Shown here piece by piece: positions 53,623-62,612 of a stretch of 64,000 nucleotides of DNA; position 1 is the stretch's first letter; each line of letters begins with the position of its first letter. The stretch is from the NCBI GenBank assembly GCA_977017575.1, contig CDRNVI010000030.1, forward strand, positions 558,001 to 622,000. The letters are read 5' to 3'. The translations under genes and the position numbers were made by a program. Below the pieces are notes generated by a model, which searched no databases, was not told the DNA's origin, and was given only the letters and a program-made list of their open reading frames with translations. Source of the DNA: Paramoeba atlantica. Lineage: Eukaryota; Discosea.

Positions 53623-53997
53623 GCGCCACCAAGCGGAGGTGGCGAGTGGCAAGAATTCAAGGTTTGAAGCACATGGTGCTCAGACGGCGAGTTTAAACCC
53701 GCTCATCGCAATATTCCCGGCGGCCTCACTCTAAGAGGCTGGGTAGAGAACCGACTAGGCCCAGTACTCGGAGGACCGTCCCGGACATTCCCCTCAGGGA
53801 ACCAGCTCCCTTACCCGGCTTACACCTCTTGGGTAAGCCGTGTTGACGTACAGTTCGTCGACGCATCGTGTTGGCAACAGCACGTTGGTGCCGCCTTGGA
53901 CAAGCGGAAACTGGTAGAGGACGTCGGCCTCGGAACTTCCAAATCTGTCTGTGAAGGGTCTGGCTTGCCAGTGACCATCCGGAGCAATCCGGAATGA
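53623..53997 (+). mobile_element. SINE at the end of LINE-B copy 3
   Basis: It occupies the same LINE-B site as the SINEs at 23320 and 41255 (left target AAGAAAACGGA, 53612-53622), so it is the same ancestral insertion. The right target copy is missing: after ATCCGGAATGACTCG the sequence passes into the PIF/Harbinger remnant, which marks a rearrangement breakpoint. Confidence 0.85.
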
Positions 53998-53999
53998 CT

Positions 54000-55366
54000 C
54001 GTTCCGGTGTAAAAGGAGAATATTTACCTCCACACTCATGACGTAAATACACCTCCAGATTATGAATTATCAAACAATATGCAAAGCTATAGTACAAAAG
54101 AGAATCTGAAAATATAGTCCAATTTTTGAATACTAACCACCTGCCTATGCAAGAGCGGCTGAAAATATGCTCGACATGAGCGCGAAAATGAGATAAGGAC
54201 TCATTGTACGCAAGTTTTACATCTGCTTCGCGAACGTAATCAGAAATAGGCTTGTTCGCCTGCAAAGAAGGCCATATATGCGTTTTGTCGTGTGGAGCTA
54301 TGATTCTTTGACATTCGTAAAATCCTCCATCTGCCAAAGCTCTAATTCCGCGAGAAGAAAGAAAACGAAGTACATCACAATCCTGAATGAAAGAATCAGA
54401 TGAAGCTCCACAATACAGGCCATCCCCGAAAAAACAAACGCACCGTGTCAACGTGCACCCTATCATAGCTTTGAGTACGTGGTCCCCGTACTTTGGGTTA
54501 TAACACCCAGGTCTTGCATCCACATAAATGGGAACAGTCTCTATCAACACCTTTACATCCGGCGGCCAGAAACCAAAGGTTGCATTGTTCGGATGGTTTA
54601 ACATCTCGTTTGGGCGGAGGTGGAGGAGTGGGCGGAGGTGGCGGAGTGGGCGGAGGTGGCGGAGTGGGCGGAGGTGGCGGAGTGGGAGGAGGTGGCGGAG
54701 TGGGAGGAGGTGGCGGAGTGGCAAGAATTCAAGGGCGGAGGCGGCGAAGTGGCAAGAATTCAAAGTTTAAAGCACATGGTGCTCACACGGCGAGTTCAAA
54801 CCCGCTCATCGCAATATTCCCGGCGGCCTCACTCTAAGAGGCTGGGCCGATAACCGACTAGGCCCAGTACTCGGAGGACCGTCCCGGACACTCCCCTCAG
54901 GGAACCAGCTCCCTTACCCGGCTCACACCTCTTGGGTAAGCCGTGTTGACGTACAGTTCGTCGACGCATCGTGTTGGCAAACAGCACATTGGTGCCGCCT
55001 TGGGCAAGCGGAAACTGGTAGAGGACGTCGAACTCGGAACTTCCAAATCTGTCTGTGAAGGGTCTGGCTTGCCAGTGACCATCCGGAGAAATCCGGAATG
55101 ATTTGGATTTTGGATTTGGAACATCTCGTCGATGGGATTCAGAAGCCATTTCTCACTCAGCTTTGTGTAAAGTTCATAAAAAAATTGGGAATTTTATCCT
55201 GACAGGATCGAATCGACCAACCCCTTTTTGACATAAACTTGGCGGCAGAAGAACATCTAGCACCGTTATAGAGCCACGTAAACGAGGCGTCTACTACATC
55301 GCGATCGAAACCGCATTCATGAATTAAATGGTGAAACGAAGCAAGTGCGAGCCCACAGTCAGTCAA
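54000..55366 (-). pseudogene. PIF/Harbinger-like transposase remnant, split by a SINE
   Basis: Left of the SINE, the minus strand reads LNHPNNATFGFWPPDVKVLI, IYVDARPGCYNPKYGDHVLK (first Asp), FFGDGLYCGASSDSFIQDCD, GIRALADGGFYECQRIIAPH (second Asp) and SHFRAHVEHIFSR with the catalytic Glu, the order of a DDE_Tnp_4/HARBI1-type nuclease. Right of the SINE, LTDCGLALASFHHLIHECGF and RDVVDASFTWLYNGARC continue upstream, with a frame change before LSEKWLLNPIDEM. No MADF/Myb partner gene and no terminal repeats are visible. The C-terminus ends near SPFTPER, where a SINE-derived sequence begins. Confidence 0.75.
54610..55119 (+). mobile_element. SINE with expanded 5' end, in the Harbinger remnant
   Basis: The target duplication AACATCTCGT lies at 54600-54609 and 55120-55129. 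The SINE body is normal, but its 5' end is preceded by five 18-bp units of the GTGGGCGGAGGTGGCGGA type, so the A-box motif is multiplied. The 3' stem has a GAAA loop (TCCGGAGAAATCCGGA), still a GNRA tetraloop, followed by ATGATTTGGATTTTGGATTT. Confidence 0.92.
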
Positions 55367-55383
55367 CCCCCCAAGGCTAGATA

Positions 55384-56060
55384 GACTCAGTTTAAAACGC
55401 GCTTATAAACGCAGAAGCCATTCATACTCAGTATAATCAATTTACAAACACCAATGCAATAGCTTCATGTTACATTCTATATTTTGTTTTCTAAAGATCT
55501 ACTTAGGAGGATGAAGATTCTTAAAACTAGACTCGCCGTGCCATCCTTTGCCATCCACAGAGAGGGTAAACTTTCACAGTGCCCAATACGTTCGGTAGGC
55601 TTCCATTCATGCCTACGAGTGATTTCAAAAGCGCAAATGTCGGATTGAGTGCTTGTCAGGTAAGAAAATGTTGATTTCATGTGGATCAAAACATCGAAAC
55701 TGCTCTAGAGCGCCCAAAAGAGGGAGAAAGAGGGAGAAAGTATCGCCATTGGGAATCGACCGAACCCTCTGAAATGTAGAGTAATCAGACCCCCTGGCGA
55801 ATGTAGAGTAATCAGACCCCCTGGCGGTTGTTGTTTTCAACTTAGAAGTCACTCATGCTGTGCATTTCGCTTTGAAAACTACCGCCGCGGTTAACGAAGA
55901 TCCTAAAAAAGCAAAATCTCCAGAAGATCATGAATAATCTACTTTTTGGGGGAAAAAGCTCGATTTTTCGGCAAAAATTGCGAAATTTTACACCGAATTT
56001 GGGCCGTTCTGGATGCCTTCCCAGTAGCAGCAGGAGTCGAATCTGTCGCAAAAAACCCTG
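55384..56060. repeat. Dispersed non-coding repeat
   Basis: 55384-55630 (CAGTTTAAAACGCGCTTATA, AAGATCTACTTAGGAGGATG, CCAATACGTTCGGTAGGCTT) recurs at 62448-62690. TGTTTTCAACTTAGAAGTCA near 55830 and CGCGGTTAACGAAG near 55890 are a decayed version of the hairpin at 59652-59738. No gene was found. Confidence 0.6.
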
Positions 56061-56071
56061 ATAACGCATAT

Positions 56072-56457
56072 GAAATCCAAACATCCAAATCATTCCGGAT
56101 TGCTCCGGATGGTCACTGGCAAGCCAGACCCTTCACAGACAGATTTGGAAGTTCCGAGACCGACGTCCTCTACCAGTTTCCGCTTGCCCAAGGCGGCACC
56201 AACGTGCTGTTGCCAACACGCTGCGTCGACGAATTGTACGTCAACACGGCTTACCCAAGAGGTGTGAGCCTGGTAAGGGAGCTGGTTCCCTGAGGGAGGG
56301 TCCGGGACGGTCCTCCGAGTACTGGGCCTAGTCGGTTTATCAGCCCAGCCTCTTAGAGTGAGGCCGCCGGGAATAATGCGATGAGCGGGTTTGAACTCGC
56401 CGTCTGAGCACCATGTGCTTCAAACTTTGAGTTCTTGCCACTCCGCCACCTACCCCT
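56072..56457 (-). mobile_element. SINE, antisense
   Basis: The target duplication ATAACGCATAT lies at 56061-56071 and 56458-56468. This copy has the diagnostic change AATAATGCGATGAG, which the partial SINE at 63677-63882 shares in reverse complement, so both descend from one insertion before the inverted duplication. Confidence 0.9.
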
Positions 56458-57209
56458 ATAACGCATATAGAGGGAGATACTGCTCCGTCGCTACCGTATA
56501 TTAATGTTTTGTCAGAAATTTCCTGGGAGGGTGGGGTCCCTCCTCACACCTTGCCATAAAATCACTTTTAACCCACCCTCGCTCCCATATATTAATTCGT
56601 CGCCAAAGATTTTGTTCACCTTTTCCCGAAATTTGGCCCGGACCTGGCCCGGACCTGTTCACTTTTGTTTGCCGATTATTTTTAGCAAAAACAAATATAG
56701 GTATGTATAACCCAGGCTAAAGTGGACGAGGGAGATACCAAAGGCGCTTTGGAAAACGATCACAAAACTGGAACCGTATCCCCCGTTTGTAGAGAAAAAG
56801 GTTTGTAGAAAACTGGAACTGTATCTCACGTTAAAGACCCTTTTGCCACATCAGAATGCTCTGCAAACCGGGAGATATTCGTGGCCTTCGGCCGCTCGTG
56901 CGCACTTTGAAAACACTCATGCAAAAAAATGACTTTTCTTATCGTCAAAAAATACCTATTTTAACTTTTGTTTCGATCAAAAAAATATTTTTGGGTCGCC
57001 CCACAAATTTTTTTGAAAATTGGGCCGGACACATCCTGCAAGCACAACGCAGAGTTACCACTTGTTGTGTCGGTAAAAAATGTTCTTCAAGGCGTGTGGT
57101 ATCACTTCCCCTAACTCAAGTTTGAAAATCAAATATACACCCCCGCCAAAAAGTATTGTAATTTATTAGTATCGACCACGAATATTTGGTCGATACTAAT
57201 AAATACAAT

Positions 57210-57598
57210 CAAAAAAAAAAAAAAAATAAATCAAATCATTCCGGATTGCTCCGGATGGTCACTGGCAAGCCAGACCCTTCACAGACAGATTTGGAAGTTC
57301 CGAGGCCGACGTCCTCTACCAGTTTCCGCTTGTCCAAGGCGGCACCAACGTGCTGTTGCCAACACGCTGCGTCGACGAACTGTACGTCAACACGGCTTAC
57401 CCAAGAGGTGTAAGCCGGGTAAGGGAGCTGGTTCCCTGAGGGGAGTGTCCGGGACGGTCCTCCGAGTACTGGGCCTAGTCGGTTATCAGCCCAGCCTCTT
57501 AGAGTGAGGCCGCCGGGGATATTGCGATGAGCGGGTTTGAACTCGCCGTCTGAGCACCATGTGCTTCAAACTTTGAATTCTTGCCACTCCGCCACCCC
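57210..57598 (-). mobile_element. SINE in the pogo-like transposon
   Basis: The target duplication TAATAAATACAAT lies at 57197-57209 and 57599-57611, inside the subterminal repeat of the transposon. The SINE is complete. Its tail is longer than usual: ATGATTTGATTTA followed by about 16 T on the SINE strand. It is the youngest layer at this site. Confidence 0.92.
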
Positions 57599-57792
57599 TA
57601 ATAAATACAATACTTTTTGTCGATTTTCACGAGTTGCTACTGGCTTCCAAAAAGTTGGACTTTATCATATAGTATCCTTGTAAACGTATAGTGAAGCACA
57701 AAAACAGGTCGAATGGAAATTAGCACCATGGAAATAGCACAAATTAGCACAATGAAAATAGCACCATGGAATTGGTAATTTAATTATTTTGA

Positions 57793-59463
57793 CTACTCAA
57801 CGCTGAAGTAGTGCGAGAGAGGAACCATATTCCGAGCCTGTTCAAATCTTGCCTTAGCCTTCCGCGACATTCCAAGTGTCTCTTTACGGCGGGCTTCTGA
57901 TTTTTCGATGGCTTCCCTGCGTGCCTCAATTTCCTGCGCAGAAAGCTTCCGCGGCCTTCCGCGTTTCTTTTCGACTGAGGTTCCTTCATTGAGTTTTGGG
58001 GAATTGTTTTCTTCTTCGCTTTCAGATACGGTAGCAACAATTTCGCTTGCATCAGAGGACTCTAGCAGAGATTTGAAGGAACCCAATCGCGTAGTGCGAG
58101 TACAAATTTCTCCAAAGAGGACACGAGGAATTTCCGTCACATCCCAAGATGCAGTTACTTGACGCGCACGGAGTTCATTCATTGCCTGGATAATAAAAAG
58201 TACCTTGTTTTCACGACAAACACGCTTCGACACGGCGGTCGCCTTTTTGACAGCAGTATCAATAGAATTACGGGCGAACAGACGAGACACATAGTCATTG
58301 TACAGAGCCTTTGCTCTTTGCTTTAGTCCGGAAATGACAAATTGGTCTGCAGGTTGGTAAACGTGCGTCATTTTTGGAGGGATAAAGAGAACACCACAAT
58401 TTTTTTCAGTGAGCCATTCCGTTGTTTTTGAGTGCTGGGAAGCTTCATCAATGATTAAAAGAGCCTTGGCATTGTATTGATTAGACGACTATCGGTCATC
58501 CTGCAAAATACTTATGAATTTGTCCATAATTTCTTTCCACGTTTCCCGGCTTTGAAAGTGCGTCTCCTTACGAGAACTTTGGAGCACTCGAGGGTCGTCT
58601 CCTACGTTAACAAATTTCTTTTGAGTGCCCTTGTGGATGAATTGCATGAGCTTTACATCACCGGAAGCATTAGTAAGAACAGTGCAAGTGAACCCCTCAC
58701 GATCAGAACGTACCGCAACAGTTCGGTTTTCTCCTTTTTGAATTCTTTCCCAAGTCCATTTCTGAGAAAAAAAAATATTCTGAGAACTACCGTTGTCCGA
58801 AAGAGAGAGACAGACAAAAAATTCATCAGCATTGTATGTAAACGGTTTAGAAACTTGCCCTTTGTACTTTTCTAGGTCAGAAAAAAAACCAACCGATGAG
58901 TCCACTACCTGCTTTGGGGTGGACGTTCGATCAGTAGTAGCATGAAGAATACGTATTCCATTCTGCTGCATCCATTCCTTAGCCCACGAGACAGAAAATT
59001 TCAGCCTTCCACCGTCGATTGTAGTAGAGCCTGGGGTGCTCTTTTCTTTGATGCCACGCGCGGCGTCCGCCACTAAAGATGCACGTACGGCAGTTCCAGT
59101 TTCTCGAAGCTTTAGAAAAGCACTGAGTAAAAGTTCATTTTCAGATGGAGAAAGCATAGGGACACGACCTCGATTTCCAACTTTATTTAATGAATCCAAG
59201 CCTTTGTAGAAACTTATTGTTGAGGCAGAAACGTTGCGCTTGAATTTTTTCTCGAACGTAACCTTCACGTTGTCGCGGTTGAAGTTTCCACGGGTCTGCA
59301 CGAACAACCATTCGCGGTGATCATCACTCAGCTGCCATCGAGATGAAGTTGCGTCTTGGATAAGCTCTGAAACGACGCTCTCCACGATCAAGTGGCCGCG
59401 TATATCAGAACCCATTTTGTAAATTTCTGGAAAGTTCGAGAAAAAAACTAAAATTCTGGTCAA
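57793..59463 (-). pseudogene. pogo-like transposase, one in-frame stop
   Basis: A 324-codon frame and a 192-codon frame lie in the same phase, separated by one TAG at about 58489-58491 and 39 more open codons, so the product would be about 556 residues. The N-terminus has two helix-turn-helix regions of the CENP-B type (near residues 55-95 and 100-160). The nuclease follows: YNADEFFVCLS with the first Asp, LLIIDEASQHSKTTEW with the second, and PPKMTHVYQPADQFVISGLK with the third, the D-D-D order of pogo-related DDE_1 proteins. The C-terminus carries an AT-hook, KKRGRPRK. A start at the first Met (59463) or at Met 17 is possible. Low decay suggests that it is a young insertion. Confidence 0.88.
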
Positions 59464-59651
59464 AACTCAAAAAAATGGTCGATACTAATAAATACAGTAC
59501 TTTTTGTGTCGGCCATTTTTGTGGACAATACTTTTTGGCGGGGGTGTATTTGTTTTCGCTAAAAAGGAATCGGCAAAAAAACGGGCCACGTCCGGGCCAA
59601 ATTTGGGGAAAAAGTGAACAAACTCTTTGGCGACCAATTAATAATTAAGGT

Positions 59652-59738
59652 CTTCGTTAAACGCGGTGGTTGTTTTCAACTTAGAAGTCACTCATGCTGC
59701 GCGCTTGGCGTTGAAAACTACCACCGCGTTTAACGAAG
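59652..59738. repeat. 29-bp-arm hairpin
   Basis: CTTCGTTAAACGCGGTGGTT (59652 onward) pairs with ACCACCGCGTTTAACGAAG (to 59738) around a loop of about 29 bases; the arms differ at one position. The other duplication arm keeps it at 62806-62892. A half copy lies at 10941-10969. These may be terminal repeats of a small DNA element joined head to head. Confidence 0.75.
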
Positions 59739-59739
59739 A

Positions 59740-60640
59740 GCTTAAAAAAGAAAATTTGGTCTGGAAAGCTGAAGAAAACAGAATGATTATAGCCAAAAAT
59801 AGACCATTTTGGGGTAAAAATGGGGCCATTTTTGCGTATTTTTGCACTCAGAGCACTAAATCTGACATTTACTGGCGGGAAATCACTCGCAGGAAAGAAT
59901 GAAAGCCTACCAAACGTATTGGGCAGAGAATACGACTCCAACCATACCATTTTTTCGACCCAAAAAGGCCCCTTGGAGTCCGAAAAAAATAGGCCATTTT
60001 GGCAGGCATACCACGGCTCGAAGAATTGATAGCCTGCGAAAACAACTGCGCAGCAAGCTACTATAGGTCCCAAACTATAAAAATTGCGGTGGTTGTAAAA
60101 CTACCGCTCTACCCTCGATTATTGAACAAAAAGTGAACGAAAACAGTGCAAATATAAAGAGGAACACAGTAATATAATAGAAGAAAAAAATATAAAAGGG
60201 GGCTCCGGTGGTCCAAAACTGAAAAAAAGAAAATTGAAAAAAATGGGGGGTCCATGGGGGGGTCTGTGGGGGGTCATGGTGTCCGGGGGGGGTCATGGTC
60301 GAGCAAATTTTTTCTAAAAAAATTAGTTTTCGAAAAAAAACCGCAGAAAGGGTAGCCGGGGTCTTGGCGCGCATTTTCCACCACACTACCCGGGGGTGAC
60401 CTCCCTGCGTATCCGCAGGACGGGTCCGCCAAGTTCGGATTTTTTCGGAAAAAAAAATTTGAAAAAATTTCACCTTGGCGAAAAAAATGGCAAAAACAAT
60501 ATTTTTCCAAAATCGTTTCCCCTATTCTATTTTGACAGTTTGGGAACTCATTCGGTTTCGGTATTTTCTAGGTACCTCCTGCATTACAACTCGCAAGCTT
60601 CTCAACGGATACCTGAAAATGAACAATTTTATACCCCAAA
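59740..60640. repeat. Non-coding dispersed repeat related to 10921-11610
   Basis: Shared landmarks are CGACTCCAACCATACCATT, GGCATACCACGGC, GCGAAAACAACTGCGCAGC, runs of GGGGGTC (60240-60300) and CAGAAAGGGTAGCCGGGGTC. The arrangement matches 10921-11610 in the same orientation. No gene is supported; G and C homopolymers produce the open frames. Confidence 0.55.
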
Positions 60641-60645
60641 AGAAT

Positions 60646-60681
60646 CCGGAGCAATCCGGAATGATTTGGATTTTTTTTTCC
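60646..60681 (+). mobile_element. SINE 3'-end fragment
   Basis: Only the terminal stem-loop ATCCGGAGCAATCCGGAATG and TTTGGATTTTTTTTT are present, so this is a 5'-truncated SINE of about 36 bp lying at the border of an R-like repeat. Confidence 0.7.
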
Positions 60682-61450
60682 ACCTTCCTCTACGGCCTTG
60701 CGTGTCACACACTTCCAGGTAAAGTTTGGCCTTTGTAGGTGTATTACCGGAACAGGGTGGAGAAATATCAAATGAAACCAAAGCGTATACACGTATATCA
60801 GGCCCCGGACTCTCAAAAAACGGTCTAGGAGTTGATTTGGGAAAATTATTTTTTTTGACTTTCACCTATAATTTTTCAGTTCATTTTTTCAAAATTTCAA
60901 AAATTGCTATGATCACCCTGGTGGGGAGGTGGTGGCAGGGGGTACCCATCGGAATTGTTGAAAAACTAGTTATTTTGTCATTCAATTCGATTCATACGTC
61001 TGCCTTTTTTCCTTGCGCCTCCTCCTTCCTCTGCGGCCTTGCGTGTCACACACTTCCAGGTAAATTTTGGACTTTGTAGGTGTATTATCGGCGCAGAGGA
61101 GGAATATCGGATGAAATCAAAGAGTATACAGGTATATAAGGCTCCAAACTCTCAAAAAACGGTCTAGGAGTTGATTTGGGAAAAGTATATTTTTTCACTT
61201 TCACCCATAAACTTTTAGTTTTTTTTTGCAAAATTTCAAAAATTGCTATGATCACCCTGGTGGGGAGGGGGGGGGGCAGGGGGTACCCATCGAAATAGTT
61301 GAAAAACTTATAATCTTGTCACTCAATTCGATTCATACATCTTTGTAAACATTTTTTTTGAAAACTCACCTGAAACGATATCGGGCCACAAATCGGGGAC
61401 GACGAATTAACCTACCTATGGTAGCGAGTGGGTAGTATCTCCCTCAATAG
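60682..61450. repeat. Diverged R repeat pieces
   Basis: Two partial, diverged copies of the R repeat occur in tandem: CCTTGCGTGTCACACACTTC appears at about 60698 and 61032, and GATCACCCTGGTGGGGAGG at about 60913 and 61250. The second ends with GGGTAGTATCTCCCTCAATA at about 61431-61450. No gene was found. Confidence 0.65.
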
Positions 61451-61569
61451 TTTAATATCATACATGTATATTTGTTGCGTATTGGATTGGATTGGATGGA
61501 TGGCACGAAATACTTTTATTTGAACTTTTACTTTACATGAGCCACTTTGGCCTGCATACTAAACACTTC

Positions 61570-62399
61570 TCATTCAATGATTTCAACGAGGTTCGGTTCT
61601 CGAGACCGCTTTACCTGAACAACAAAATTTGCCTTGATCGAAGCTACTCCGAGTTCCACAAGTTTTTCAAAGGTCTCTTCTGCATTCAGATCATCGACGT
61701 CGTAGTCAATGGAGCTCAGCTTTCCGAGAGAGCGTTTGCGGATGCTTGCACGCGGGTTGGCAAGATGAACCTTCTCTGTCAAGACCTTATAGAGTCTGTC
61801 GCGCTCGTCCTTGCGTTGATCAATACTTGAACGCGTGTAAGAGGCCCACATGTTCCGCAGAAGTATACCAGTGGGGCGTACGTCTTTGGGATGTAATGCC
61901 ACCTTGGAGTATTGAGTTGAAAGAAGACGTGCGGAGCGCATAAATTTGTGCGCTCCGCATAAATTTATGCGCTCCGCATAAATTTTTCGTACTTGTCGTT
62001 TCGAGAGCAGGCATTTATTTGAACAAGAATTTGCACAATGTCTTTGGCGACAAGACGCCTCCCTAGGAAAGTGTGCTTAACGTACAAGAAACATACGTGT
62101 TGCGCTGTGGCTTGGTCCATCCCACAGGAAACAAGCTTTTCTTTCTGTCATCGTGACAATTGTTCGAGGTCTTTCGACGAGGAGCAGCGAGGACATATTT
62201 TGGCCAGAATCGGCACGTTTGCGTAATCGCAGTTGGCACATTGCTCTACTTCCACACTTGATTCAGTGTTCCTCTGAATCGGTGTTTCGCAATACAAGCA
62301 CCGTCGTGGAGAACATAGCGTGAACGGTGTAACCTTTTCACATTGAACGCAGAACAGAGCAGGGATAACGTCACCTCCAGCCCGAACGCTTTCAGCCAT
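61570..62399 (-). pseudogene. Unidentified protein remnant with a Cys-rich start
   Basis: The minus strand gives an 84-codon frame from 62399 with FCVQCEKVTPF, RRCLYCETPI, QCANCDYANV and KICPRCSSS, a set of CxxC pairs like zinc ribbons. After one stop the same frame continues with GMDQATAQHVCFLYVKHTFL and ACSRNDKYEKFMRSA. A short tandem palindrome (ATGCGCTCCGCATAAATTT units, 61940-61990) then shifts the frame, and a 123-codon frame follows: LHPKDVRPTGILLRNMWASY, TEKVHLANPRASIRKRSLGK and NFVVQVKRSREPNLVEIIE. I do not recognise the family. It is the only coding-like sequence in the window not tied to a repeat seen elsewhere here, so it could be a host gene relic or a transposon protein. Confidence 0.45.
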
Positions 62400-62612
62400 G
62401 TCAATGTTTTTGAAGAAATGAAACCTACTACCATCATTTTTAAAACTCAGTTTAAAACGCGCTTATAAACGCAGAAGCCATTCATACTCAGTAGAATCAA
62501 TTTACAAACACCAATGCAATAGATTCATGTTACATTCCATATTTTGTTTTCTAAAGATCTACTTAGGAGGATGAAGATTCCTAATTATTATATTATATAA
62601 TATAATATAATT

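Larger units (their letters stand above)
57138..59546 (-). mobile_element. pogo-like Tc1/mariner DNA transposon, about 2.0 kb
   Basis: Perfect terminal inverted repeats start CACCCCCGCCAAAAAGTATT (left) and are mirrored at 59525-59546. TA flanks both ends (57136-57137 and 59547-59548). The empty site is preserved in the other arm near 63003, as a CA-containing version of the target. Without the nested SINE and its duplication the element is about 2,007 bp, a usual size for pogo or Tigger-like elements. The left end also has a 30-bp subterminal inverted repeat (CCAAAAAGTATTG.. and GGTCGATACTAATAAATAC), now split by the SINE. Confidence 0.92.
56270..59930. repeat. Left arm of a large inverted duplication
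   Basis: 56270-57137 and 59547-59930 match the reverse complement of 62613-63882. The pogo-like transposon (57138-59546) is absent from the other arm. Contents include part of a SINE, TATCTCCCTC-type motifs, CGAGGGAGATACCAAAGGCG and the 29-bp hairpin. The short frame at 56856-57125 is repeated exactly on the opposite strand at 63008-63277, but shows no recognisable domain. Confidence 0.85.

Noticed and set aside
56856-57125. 89-codon frame identical on the opposite strand at 63008-63277
   Set aside because: The two copies are arms of the inverted duplication. The peptide has no recognisable domain, so coding is not supported.
61484-61500. LINE 3' tail on the plus strand (GGATTGGATTGGATGG)
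   Set aside because: The tail repeat is present, but the expected stem-loop just upstream is not convincing and no target duplication was found.
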